NCBI GenBank assembly: GCA_017527905.1
Contig: JAFXPK010000007.1
Coordinates: 1 to 59,635 of the forward strand
Length of the DNA: 59,635 nt
Reading direction: 5' to 3'
From: Paludibacteraceae bacterium
Lineage (GTDB): Bacteria > Bacteroidota > Bacteroidia > Bacteroidales > Paludibacteraceae
The notes under the pieces were generated by a model that was not told the origin of the DNA, ran no database searches, and was given only the letters and a program-made list of their open reading frames with translations. The position numbers and the translations under genes are program-made. Below, piece by piece: positions 36,354-43,965 of this stretch (its first letter is position 1; each line of letters begins with the position of its first letter).

Positions 36354-38846
36354 ATGAACCAGAAGGATGTTGATATTAGAGAGGACGCTGTGAGAACGCT
36401 GGCGGATGTCAGTGAAGGTGGACAGTGTGTCATCGTGAAGGTGAACGGACACGGAGGTTTCCGCCATCGTGTGATGGAGATGGGCTTCGTGAAGGGGGAA
36501 CGGGTGACCGTCCTCAAGAACGCTCCTCTTCAGGATCCTATCGAGTACAAGGTGATGCAGAGCCATGTCTCTCTGCGCCGAAGCGAGGCCAGCCACATCG
36601 AGGTCATCCTGATGGATGAGGTGGATGAGGATGCGTTCTCGGAATCGACCGGCACCTTCTCCGAGGAGGTGCGCAATAAGATCGTCGCCAAGACCAAGAC
36701 CATCACGGTCGCCTTGGTGGGTAACCCTAACTGCGGAAAGACCTCCTTCTTCAACCATGCGACGGGACTGCGTGAGCACGTCGGCAACTACAGCGGTGTG
36801 ACGGTTTCGTCTAAGGTTGGCACCTTCTACAAGGATGGCTACACGATCAATCTGGTGGACCTCCCTGGCACCTATTCCATCACGGAATACTCCCCCGAGG
36901 AACTTTATGTGCGTGAATACATCACCGAGCAACATCCCGACGTGGTGCTCAACATCGTGGACTCCTCCAACCTGGAGCGTAATCTTTTCCTCACCACACA
37001 ACTGATCGACATGAACGTGCGCATGGTGATGGCCTTGAATATGTTCGACGAGCTGGAACAGAGGGGTATGGCCTTGGATGTTGAACAGCTGGAGAAGATG
37101 CTGGGTTTCCCTTGCGCACCGACCAACTCTAAGTCGGGCAAGGGTATCGACCATGTGCTGGACCACATCATCTCGGTCTATGAGGAGTCTGACGAGGTCA
37201 CCAAACATATCCATATCAATTACGGAACCGAGGTGGAGGGCGCCATCAGCAAAATCAAGCCGCTCATCATGGAGCATGCCGAGGTGGCGGTGGACTTTCC
37301 GTTCCGCTACGTGGCGATCAAGCTGTTGGAGAACGACTCCGTCACCTATAAGCATTTGGAGAAACATATCGGTGATGTCTCCTCCATCCGTCAGGTGGTG
37401 GATCAGTGCCGGAAGGAGATCGAGGAGGAGTATGGCGAAGACATGGTCAGCGTCATCACGGGCATCAAGTACGGTTTCATCCGTGGCGCCTTGGCCGAGA
37501 CGTTGTCATCGCCGGACGAGGATTCGGACGATTCCGCTTATAAGATAGATAAGATATTGACAAACAAATGGTTGGGATTCCCCGTCCTGATATTTTTTCT
37601 ATGGCTGATGTTCCAGGCGACCTTCTCATTGGGCGCTATCCCGCAAGGGTGGATCGAGGCTGGTGTGGAGTGGCTAGGCGAGTCTATGCGTAGCCTGCTG
37701 GGCGAGGGAATGCTCTCTGACCTGATCGTGGACGGTATCATCGCGGGTGTGGGAGGCGTGATTGTCTTCTTGCCTAACATCCTGATACTCTTCTTCTTCA
37801 TATCCCTTTTGGAGGATACGGGTTATATGGCCCGCGCCGCTTTCATCATGGATAAACTGATGCACAGGATGGGCTTGCATGGCAAATCGTTCATTCCTCT
37901 GCTGACGGGCTTCGGGTGTGGTGTCCCTGCCATCATGGCCACGAGGACGCTGGAGAATCCTAAGGACCGTATCATCACGATGATGGCCATTCCGTTCATG
38001 TCCTGTTCCGCCAGGCTGCCGGTCTACCTCCTCTTCGTGAGTGTCTTCTTCGAATCCAATCAGGCGCTGATATTGCTGAGCATCTATCTGCTGGGCATCG
38101 CGGTGGCGGTCTGTACCGCTCTGTTGCTGAAGAAGACGAAGTTCAAGAACAATTCCGAGCAGTTCGTGATGGAGCTTCCTCCATACCGTATACCGACGGC
38201 CCGCAACACCCTGCTGCACATGTGGGAGAAGGCGGTCCAGTACCTGAAGAAGATGGGTTCGGTCATCCTGGTGGCTTCGGTCATCATCTGGGCGCTCTGC
38301 TATTTCCCTACGCACAACGAGGAGACGGACAAGATCGATGCCTTGGTTGAGGCTACGGAGAGTGATGCGTCGTTGTCACAGGAGGAGAAGGATACGAAGC
38401 TGGGCGAGCTGGAGCTGAGCCGTGCGTCGGCGCAGAAGGAGAACTCGTATATAGGCCAGATGGGCAAGTTCATCGAACCGGTGGTTCGTCCGCTGGGCTT
38501 CGATTGGAAGATGGGTGTCAGCATCCTCACGGGTGCGGCCGCGAAGGAGATCATCGTGTCGTCGTTGGGTGTCCTTTACCATGCGGACCTCTCCGCCGAT
38601 GAGGAGTCGGAAGGGTTGAAGACCGCCCTTGCCGCCCATCGGGACAGTGACGGGAATCCGATCACACCATTGGTGGCGTTCGGTTTCATGGTCTTCGTGT
38701 TGCTATATTACCCGTGCGTGGCGGCGGTGACGGCCATCGCCAAGGAGTCTAACCGTAAATGGGCGCTCTTCTCCGTGGTCTATACCACTGTGGTCGCATG
38801 GGTGGTCTCGTTCATCATCCATCAGGTAGGTCAATTAATCTTTTGA
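36354..38846 (+). CDS. feoB: Ferrous iron transporter, FeoA-FeoB fusion
   Basis: 830 residues. An SH3-like FeoA domain (about residues 12-88) is fused to FeoB. The G domain has G1 GNPNCGKTS (123-131), G3 DLPG (169-172) and G4 NMFD (229-232). The membrane part carries the Gate motifs, including GFGCGVPAIMATRTLENPKD and SCSARLPVYLLF, and imports Fe(II) across the inner membrane. Such fusions are common in Bacteroidetes. It is followed at 12 bp by the Cys-rich FeoB partner and then by hemerythrin and regulator genes, forming one apparent operon linked to iron and oxygen or nitric-oxide state. Confidence 0.95.
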   Translation: MNQKDVDIREDAVRTLADVSEGGQCVIVKVNGHGGFRHRVMEMGFVKGERVTVLKNAPLQDPIEYKVMQSHVSLRRSEASHIEVILMDEVDEDAFSESTGTFSEEVRNKIVAKTKTITVALVGNPNCGKTSFFNHATGLREHVGNYSGVTVSSKVGTFYKDGYTINLVDLPGTYSITEYSPEELYVREYITEQHPDVVLNIVDSSNLERNLFLTTQLIDMNVRMVMALNMFDELEQRGMALDVEQLEKMLGFPCAPTNSKSGKGIDHVLDHIISVYEESDEVTKHIHINYGTEVEGAISKIKPLIMEHAEVAVDFPFRYVAIKLLENDSVTYKHLEKHIGDVSSIRQVVDQCRKEIEEEYGEDMVSVITGIKYGFIRGALAETLSSPDEDSDDSAYKIDKILTNKWLGFPVLIFFLWLMFQATFSLGAIPQGWIEAGVEWLGESMRSLLGEGMLSDLIVDGIIAGVGGVIVFLPNILILFFFISLLEDTGYMARAAFIMDKLMHRMGLHGKSFIPLLTGFGCGVPAIMATRTLENPKDRIITMMAIPFMSCSARLPVYLLFVSVFFESNQALILLSIYLLGIAVAVCTALLLKKTKFKNNSEQFVMELPPYRIPTARNTLLHMWEKAVQYLKKMGSVILVASVIIWALCYFPTHNEETDKIDALVEATESDASLSQEEKDTKLGELELSRASAQKENSYIGQMGKFIEPVVRPLGFDWKMGVSILTGAAAKEIIVSSLGVLYHADLSADEESEGLKTALAAHRDSDGNPITPLVAFGFMVFVLLYYPCVAAVTAIAKESNRKWALFSVVYTTVVAWVVSFIIHQVGQLIF

Positions 38847-38858
38847 GGAGGGTATGCG

Positions 38859-39059
38859 ATGAATGAGACGATGCAAACAATAGTGGTGGCGGTGATCGTT
38901 GTGGCGGCTGTCGCATGGAGCGTGAGGCGCATGCTGAAGTCCAACAAGGGCGGTTGTGGTTGCGGCTGCGGCTGTAATTGCGGATCGGACGGGAAGTGCG
39001 ATGGCCAAGGCTGCGAGGGGTGCCATCAGTGCGACGCTGAAGAGAAGAAAAAGATGTAG
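38859..39059 (+). CDS. FeoB-associated Cys-rich membrane protein
   Basis: 66 residues: one N-terminal transmembrane helix (IVVAVIVVAAVAW) and then a short tail with about ten Cys, mostly in CGCGCGCNCG, and a KKKM end. It matches the small Cys-rich proteins encoded after feoB in Bacteroidetes and Firmicutes, presumed to handle iron at the cytoplasmic mouth of FeoB. It is preceded by GAGGAGGG, a strong ribosome binding site, 12 bp after the feoB stop. Confidence 0.88.
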   Translation: MNETMQTIVVAVIVVAAVAWSVRRMLKSNKGGCGCGCGCNCGSDGKCDGQGCEGCHQCDAEEKKKM

Positions 39060-39086
39060 GATTAAAAATACAGGGAGGGATCGGAA

Positions 39087-39761
39087 ATGTTTATAGCCAG
39101 ACAAAAGTTTTCAGACGTTTTAGACGTGAATCCCCAGTTGATTCTAATGCTGCCGCGTTTCGGCATGAAGCTAGGCTTCGGGGAGAAACGCATCGAGGAG
39201 ATTTGCAGGAGCGAGGAGGTGCCTGTCTCGTTGTTCCTGATGCTCTGCAACGTATATACGTTCGATGACTACATGCCGTCGGACGAGGAGATTCAGGCGA
39301 TAGAGGGCGAGTGGCTCGTCCGTTACCTGAAAGCCTCCCACGATTATTACATCAACCATCGTTTGCCCCATATCCTCAAGCATGTGGAGCGCATCGCCCA
39401 GGCTGCGGGCGATATCGGTGCGGTGCTGATGGACTTCTTCGGCGAGTACCAGAAGGAGGTGACGAACCACTTCGAGAAGGAGGAGACCACGCTCTTCCCC
39501 CGCATATCGAAGGGGAAGGACCATTCCGTGACCTCCAAGGATTCCCATGAGATGACTTATATGCATGACAACATAGGGGACAAGCTGAGCGACCTCACCA
39601 ATATCATCATCAAGTATTTGCCGGCGGAGATCATGCCTAACGAGCGGATCGGTGTGTGGTTCGACCTTGCGCAACTCTCCAAGGACCTTGACAAGCATGC
39701 CATCATCGAGGAGAAGATACTGATCCCTTATTTCAGCAGGAAGGAAGGAGGTGAGCTATGA
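39087..39761 (+). CDS. Hemerythrin-domain protein (RIC/YtfE-like)
   Basis: 224 residues. A short N-terminal region (LDVNPQLILMLPRFGMKLG) resembles the ScdA/YtfE leader domain. A four-helix hemerythrin domain follows, with iron ligands suggested by SHDYYINHRLPHI, TNHFEKEE, YMHDN and DKHAIIEEKILIPYF. In the family a diiron site binds oxygen or NO or helps repair Fe-S clusters. A GGGAGGGA ribosome binding site precedes the ATG. The gene overlaps the downstream regulator by ATGA, implying coupled translation and a shared role with FeoB in iron or oxidative-nitrosative response. Confidence 0.85.
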   Translation: MFIARQKFSDVLDVNPQLILMLPRFGMKLGFGEKRIEEICRSEEVPVSLFLMLCNVYTFDDYMPSDEEIQAIEGEWLVRYLKASHDYYINHRLPHILKHVERIAQAAGDIGAVLMDFFGEYQKEVTNHFEKEETTLFPRISKGKDHSVTSKDSHEMTYMHDNIGDKLSDLTNIIIKYLPAEIMPNERIGVWFDLAQLSKDLDKHAIIEEKILIPYFSRKEGGEL

Positions 39762-40333
39762 AGACGCGGAACATCGTGCTCATGGAATCCTCCGTGATCA
39801 TCACGGAAGGCCTGCAGAAGATCATCAACGAAACGCCTGAAATGAAGGTGCAGAAGGTCTATCGTTCTTACCCGCAGGTTGTGGGCAGAAGCGGGGCGGA
39901 TATCCTTGTCGTCAATCCCAAACTGCTCAGGGAGGAGGAACTGGACAAACTGTTTCAGGACTGGAAACGTGAGAACGACGAGCTGGTCATCTTGGCGCTC
40001 CATACGGATTACACCTCCGCCGTGGTCCTGAAGATGTTCGACAATGTCATCGAGCGGGACGATAATGTCTCCGCCATCCTCAACAAGCTACGGACCACCC
40101 GCTCCAAGAACACGGACAAGGGCTCCACGCAAAGCTGCGAACTCTCCGCGAGGGAGAAGGATGTGCTGAAATTGGTGGCCAAGGGATTGACCAACAAGGA
40201 GATAGCCGACGAACTGAACCTCTCCATCCATACGGTCATCACCCACAGGAAGAACATCACGAGCAAAACAAACATCAAATCCATCTCGGGTCTCACTATC
40301 TATGCTATGCTGAATAAGCTGATCCAGCAGTAG
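39758..40333 (+). CDS. LuxR-family regulator with degenerate receiver domain
   Basis: 191 residues. An N-terminal receiver-like domain (to about residue 115) is followed by a LuxR helix-turn-helix (LSAREKDVLKLVAKGLTNKE to THRKNITSKTNI). The receiver lacks expected phosphorylation residues: the acidic pair after strand 1 is replaced (IVLMESS), and the acceptor Asp position after strand 3 reads VVNP. It is therefore probably not phosphorylated in the usual way. AGGAGGTGAG sits just before the ATG inside the hemerythrin gene, and the two genes overlap by 4 nt. Its targets are unknown; control of this operon is a reasonable guess. Confidence 0.85.
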   Translation: MKTRNIVLMESSVIITEGLQKIINETPEMKVQKVYRSYPQVVGRSGADILVVNPKLLREEELDKLFQDWKRENDELVILALHTDYTSAVVLKMFDNVIERDDNVSAILNKLRTTRSKNTDKGSTQSCELSAREKDVLKLVAKGLTNKEIADELNLSIHTVITHRKNITSKTNIKSISGLTIYAMLNKLIQQ

Positions 40334-40420
40334 GGGAGTATTGTTTGCGGTTAATCTATCTGAGAGGACGGTCTGACTACCCCTTTATACATTTCTGAGC
40401 GAAAAAAGTTTGTTTTCCAT

Positions 40421-40428
40421 AATTTTGA
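40421..40428 (+). promoter_or_regulatory. -7 element upstream of the toxin-antitoxin pair
   Basis: TAATTTTG matches TAnnTTTG, 38 bp before the antitoxin ATG. The -33 position is not consensus. Confidence 0.4.
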
Positions 40429-40466
40429 CTATTTTTACAAACAGTAAAATTAAAAGAGGAATTGAG

Positions 40467-40760
40467 ATGAAGACAAGAACGGAAATACTACACTTATTGA
40501 GCCTCTATAAGCCAACGGCGGAAAGCAGATATGGCCTGACACGGTTAGGTGTTTTCGGATCTGTGGCCCGTGATGAGCAGACGGAGGACAGTGATGTTGA
40601 TGTGTGTTATGAGGGTAGGGTTCCATCTCTGCTTACACTTGATTTGATTCAGACCGATTTGGAACAGTTGTTGGGCAGCCGGGTTGATTTGGTGCGTGTC
40701 CGTGATGGTATGAATAGCCTCTTGAGAGAACGTATTCAAAAGGAGTGTGTATATGTATGA
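40467..40760 (+). CDS. mntA: MntA-type nucleotidyltransferase antitoxin
   Basis: 97 residues, minimal nucleotidyltransferase. It has the full GS-x10-DxD motif (GSVARDEQTEDSDVDV), used by MntA antitoxins to AMPylate a Tyr of the partner HepT toxin. The ATG at 40467 is preceded by AGAGGA. The frame is open 19 codons further upstream, but that extension covers the -7 element. It overlaps the HepT gene by 8 bp, the normal arrangement for this two-gene module. Alternative reading: a housekeeping MNT/HEPN pair of unknown function. Confidence 0.88.
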   Translation: MKTRTEILHLLSLYKPTAESRYGLTRLGVFGSVARDEQTEDSDVDVCYEGRVPSLLTLDLIQTDLEQLLGSRVDLVRVRDGMNSLLRERIQKECVYV

Positions 40761-41130
40761 TCGTGAGATAGTGATAGATAGCTTGCAAAAAATTCGCAAG
40801 ACTATTGAAACGATTTTAGAGAGGGTCTCTTCTGTTGGTGATCCTAATGAATTGCTTTGTTCTCCCGAAGGATCAATGCGCCTTGATGCAGTTTGTATGA
40901 ACTTAATAGCTTTAGGTGAGGCGGTGAAGGGCCTTGACAAACAAACACACGGGGAATTGTTCCCTCATTATCCGGAAGTGTATTGGAATGGAGTGATGCG
41001 GATGCGTGATAAAATAGCTCACCATTATTTCGAGGTTGATATTGATGTGGTTTTCCGAACAGTTCGGGAAGATGTGCCTTTGATGAAGGATGTCGTTGAT
41101 AGAATGCTTGTTGACATGGATAAGCAATAA
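40753..41130 (+). CDS. hepT: HepT-like HEPN toxin (DUF86)
   Basis: 125 residues, all-helical HEPN domain. It carries the RX4HXY ribonuclease motif (RDKIAHHY), in which Arg and His are catalytic and Tyr is the residue AMPylated by MntA. The ATG at 40753 is preferred over a GTG two codons before it. Overlap with the antitoxin gene indicates co-translation. Role: RNA-cleaving toxin in stress or phage response, inferred from the family. Confidence 0.88.
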   Translation: MYDREIVIDSLQKIRKTIETILERVSSVGDPNELLCSPEGSMRLDAVCMNLIALGEAVKGLDKQTHGELFPHYPEVYWNGVMRMRDKIAHHYFEVDIDVVFRTVREDVPLMKDVVDRMLVDMDKQ

Positions 41131-41362
41131 TTCTCTGTATAGTCTCAACTATAGAGTGGTGATTTAATGCCTGCCATATCCTAACCATGAAGAAAACCTC
41201 TTACTTCCCCAATAATTGATTTCGCCGAACTGGCAATTCTTAACTTTTAACTCTTAATTTTTAACTATTTGAAATCCACCGAATCCTCTTTTTTTGTATT
41301 TTCGCATAAACCTTCGGGTTCGTGTATGTTTATGTTATTAACTTTTTAAATATTAATGTGTA

Positions 41363-42031
41363 ATGAAAAAGTATTTAGCTGAAATGGTAGGAACCATGGT
41401 CTTGGTTCTTATGGGTTGCGGAACTGCTGTAAGTTTGAGTTGCGGTGTGGACACTGCGAGTGTGGTAGGTACTGCGGTAGCCTTCGGTTTGGCTGTCGTT
41501 GCGATGGCCTATACGATTGGTGGTATCAGTGGATGTCATATCAATCCTGCCATCACGTTGGGTTGTCTGCTTTCTAAGAGGATTTCCCCTAAGGATGCGG
41601 GCATGTACATGTTGTTCCAGGTTTTGGGAGCGCTTCTTGGCTCCACGATCCTTTATCTGCTCACTTCGAACGCAGGTTTGGAGGGCACAGGTGCGAACAG
41701 TTTGCAGTCTGGCGTGAATGTGACGGGCGGACTTCTCGCTGAGGTATTCTTCACGTTCGTGTTCGTATTCACCGTGTTGGGCACCACCGACTCCAGCAAG
41801 GGAGCAGGTAACTTCGCAGGCTTGGCGATCGGTCTTTGCCTCGTGTTGGTTCACTTGGCATGTATACGTTACACGGGCACATCCGTTAACCCGGCTCGTT
41901 CCATCGCTCCAGCGTTGTTCCAAGGCGGAGAGGCGCTCTCTCAGCTCTGGATCTTCATCGTCGGTCCGTTCATTGGCGCAGCATTGGCATCTTTCGCATG
42001 GTCTTTTGTGGCAGGTTGCGACAAGAAGTAA
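41363..42031 (+). CDS. aqpZ: Aquaporin (AqpZ-like)
   Basis: 222 residues, six hydrophobic helices and two half-helices with both NPA boxes (HINPAIT and SVNPARS). The segment LVHLACIRYTGTSVNPARS aligns with the AqpZ constriction region (His, Thr/Gly and Arg), favouring a water channel over a glycerol facilitator. Inner membrane. Monocistronic: a gap of about 230 bp precedes it and a terminator follows. Confidence 0.9.
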   Translation: MKKYLAEMVGTMVLVLMGCGTAVSLSCGVDTASVVGTAVAFGLAVVAMAYTIGGISGCHINPAITLGCLLSKRISPKDAGMYMLFQVLGALLGSTILYLLTSNAGLEGTGANSLQSGVNVTGGLLAEVFFTFVFVFTVLGTTDSSKGAGNFAGLAIGLCLVLVHLACIRYTGTSVNPARSIAPALFQGGEALSQLWIFIVGPFIGAALASFAWSFVAGCDKK

Positions 42032-42061
42032 TCGGTTAAAGATACATATATAACTGACAAG

Positions 42062-42101
42062 AAATCCGATGTCGCATGTTGCGCTTCGGATTTCTTTTTT
42101 T
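42062..42101 (+). terminator. Intrinsic terminator after the aquaporin gene
   Basis: AAATCCGA and TCGGATTT arms, then a T-run at 42095-42101. Confidence 0.88.
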
Positions 42102-42141
42102 ATCTTCGCGATAGATTCAATAAAACAAAAAATTATATCAA

Positions 42142-43185
42142 ATGGCTGAAATGAATTTTGGCGGTGTAATCGAGAATGTTGTTACCCGCGATGAGTTTCC
42201 TTTAGAGAAGGCGCGTGAAGTTCTGAAGAACGAGACGATCGCTGTCATCGGCTATGGCGTCCAAGGACCAGGCCAATCCATGAATCTAAGAGACAATGGC
42301 TTCAATGTGATCGTCGGACAACGTCCAGGCAAGACGTTCGACAAGGCAGTTGCGGACGGTTGGGTGCCGGGTGAGACCTTGTTCGGGATCGAGGAGGCTT
42401 GCAAAAAAGCTACCATTATTCAATTGCTTCTTTCAGATGCCGCACAAATCGAGTGCTGGCCTATGGTTAAGAAATATTTGACCCCTGGTAAGACTTTGTA
42501 TTTCTCTCATGGCTTTGCCATCACTTGGAACGATCGTACGGGCATCATCCCTCCGAAGGATGTGGATGTCATCATGATCGCCCCTAAGGGTTCCGGTACT
42601 TCCCTCCGTCGTTTGTTCGTGCAGGGCCGTGGCTTGAACTCTTCCTACGCTATTTACCAGGATGCGTCCGGTAAGGCTTGGGAGAAGGTGATCGCCCTCG
42701 GTATCGGTGTCGGTTCGGGTTACCTTTTCGAGACCACTTTCGAGAAGGAGGCTACTTCCGACTTGACAGGCGAGCGCGGTTCCTTGATGGGTGCCATCCA
42801 AGGCTTGCTCTCCGCACAATATGAGGTGCTCCGCGAGAACGGACACTCTCCTTCCGAGGCCTTCAACGAGACGGTTGAGGAGTTGACGCAGTCCCTCGGC
42901 CCATTGTTCGCTGAGAACGGTATGGACTGGATGTTCGCGAACTGCTCTACTACCGCACAGCGCGGCGCATTGGATTGGATGGGTCCTTTCCACGACGCTA
43001 TCAAACCAGTTATGCAGAAACTGTACAAATCAGTTATCACAGGCCAGGAGGCGCAGATCTCCATCGACTCCAACTCTAAGCCGGATTACCGCGCTAACTT
43101 GGAGAAGGAGTTGGCCGCTCTCCACGACAGCGAGATGTGGCGTGCCGGTGAGGTGGTTCGTAAGCTTCGCCCTGAAAACAACTAA
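42142..43185 (+). CDS. ilvC: Ketol-acid reductoisomerase
   Basis: 347 residues. The enzyme catalyses the NADPH-dependent alkyl migration and reduction that is the second common step of valine, leucine and isoleucine synthesis. The Rossmann motif is GYGVQGPGQ (37-45), with VGQRPG in the cofactor loop. The C-terminal knotted domain carries the metal-binding acidic helices (DLTGERG and the SEAFNETVEEL region). Class I length. It stands alone here, with no ilvB, ilvN, ilvD or leu genes within the window. TATCTTCGCG lies upstream and a terminator downstream, so it looks monocistronic. Confidence 0.95.
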   Translation: MAEMNFGGVIENVVTRDEFPLEKAREVLKNETIAVIGYGVQGPGQSMNLRDNGFNVIVGQRPGKTFDKAVADGWVPGETLFGIEEACKKATIIQLLLSDAAQIECWPMVKKYLTPGKTLYFSHGFAITWNDRTGIIPPKDVDVIMIAPKGSGTSLRRLFVQGRGLNSSYAIYQDASGKAWEKVIALGIGVGSGYLFETTFEKEATSDLTGERGSLMGAIQGLLSAQYEVLRENGHSPSEAFNETVEELTQSLGPLFAENGMDWMFANCSTTAQRGALDWMGPFHDAIKPVMQKLYKSVITGQEAQISIDSNSKPDYRANLEKELAALHDSEMWRAGEVVRKLRPENN

Positions 43186-43206
43186 TCAGTTTTTTTTATA
43201 GGATGT

Positions 43207-43240
43207 AAGGCGGCTCTTGAGGGGGCCGCCTTTCTTTTTT
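43207..43240 (+). terminator. Intrinsic terminator after ilvC
   Basis: AAGGCGGC and GCCGCCTT arms, 10-nt loop, then TTCTTTTTT. Confidence 0.9.
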
Positions 43241-43266
43241 CCTCCCATTCCATTCATAATTCATAA

Positions 43267-43296
43267 TTGACTTCGTCGAACTAACGATTCATAATT
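43267..43296 (+). repeat. Single copy of the TTGACTnCGTCGAACT intergenic repeat
   Basis: TTGACTTCGTCGAACTAACG followed by ATTCATAATT. One member of the 28-bp family found repeatedly in gene-free DNA of this window. Confidence 0.7.
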
Positions 43297-43364
43297 CGCA
43301 CCATGTATTAATGTTTTTTCGGTGCCCCAGGCATCCGATGTTTGTCGGTCAGGCGCAGTAGAGA

Positions 43365-43528
43365 CGCAACATTTTGCGTCTCTACAAAACCGCAACATTT
43401 TGCGTCTCTACAAAACCGCAACATTTTGCGTCTCTACAGAACCGCAACATTTTGCGTCTCTACAGAACCGCAACATTTTGCGTCTCTACAGAACCGCAAC
43501 ATTTTGCGTCTCTACAGAACCGCAACAC
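43365..43528 (+). repeat. 26-bp tandem repeat, six full copies plus a partial
   Basis: Unit CGCAACATTTTGCGTCTCTA plus CARAAC. Full copies begin at 43365, 43391, 43417, 43443, 43469 and 43495; a truncated seventh begins at 43521. The first copy, with its left flank, forms a perfect inverted repeat (TAGAGACGCAA and TTGCGTCTCTA around CATT). Later copies keep GCAA/TTGC only. There are no spacers, so it is not a CRISPR. Confidence 0.92.
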
Positions 43529-43543
43529 ACAACGGATTCATAA

Positions 43544-43600
43544 TTGACTCCGTCGAACTGCCGTTTCAAAATTGACTACGTCGAACTAACGTTTCTTAAT
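43544..43600 (+). repeat. Tandem pair of the 28-bp intergenic repeat
   Basis: TTGACTCCGTCGAACT at 43544 and TTGACTACGTCGAACT at 43572, exactly 28 bp apart, each followed by a CGTTTC segment. Confidence 0.75.
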
Positions 43601-43706
43601 TCTCAATTGTCTCTTTCCTCGGTGGAATCGCGCTTTTTTGAATTTTCCCGCCGATTTTATCCCACTAATTGCCGAATAAGTGCAAGTTTTTCTAGCATTC
43701 TACGTC

Positions 43707-43895
43707 TATATTTGCAATGTTGTCGGAAGGGACTGAATGACGCGAAAAAAATCGCAAATGCTTTCGGGATGAGTTTCTGACGATGCTGGAACAATTAGAC
43801 ATATATGCTTACATTAATACAATAGTCTGCTCATTAATTGACAATCGAAAAGGCTTCTCCATTTCATAAACCTTGGGAGAGGCCTTTATTTTTTA
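43707..43895 (+). ncRNA. Possible small RNA between a -7 element and a terminator
   Basis: TATATTTG (43707-43714) matches the -7 consensus but has no TTTG at the right distance. About 135 nt downstream AAGGCTTCTCC pairs with GGGAGAGGCCTT (43848-43887), followed by TATTTTTTA. No convincing reading frame lies between them. A transcript of roughly 170 nt is possible. The terminator might instead belong to an unrecognised short gene. Confidence 0.3.
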
Positions 43896-43928
43896 TCTCT
43901 TTGTGATACAATGTATTGGTATTTATTA

Positions 43929-43936
43929 TATATTTG
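43929..43936 (+). promoter_or_regulatory. -7 element upstream of the GH30 gene
   Basis: TATATTTG matches TAnnTTTG, 29 bp before the ATG. The nearest upstream TTTG is 25 nt away, too far for a standard promoter. Confidence 0.4.
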
Positions 43937-43965
43937 GCGGTTGAAGACCATCATTATGAGCAGAA

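Noticed and set aside
43365..43528. CRISPR array
   Set aside because: The 26-bp units abut directly with no spacers, and there are no cas genes in the window.
43322..43575. Repetitive short frames reading through the 26-bp repeats
   Set aside because: Two overlapping frames both stay open only because of the repeat composition; no start signal or family resemblance.
43544..43780. 78-codon frame between the 26-bp repeats and GH30
   Set aside because: It begins inside the 28-bp repeat family and has no recognisable protein features.
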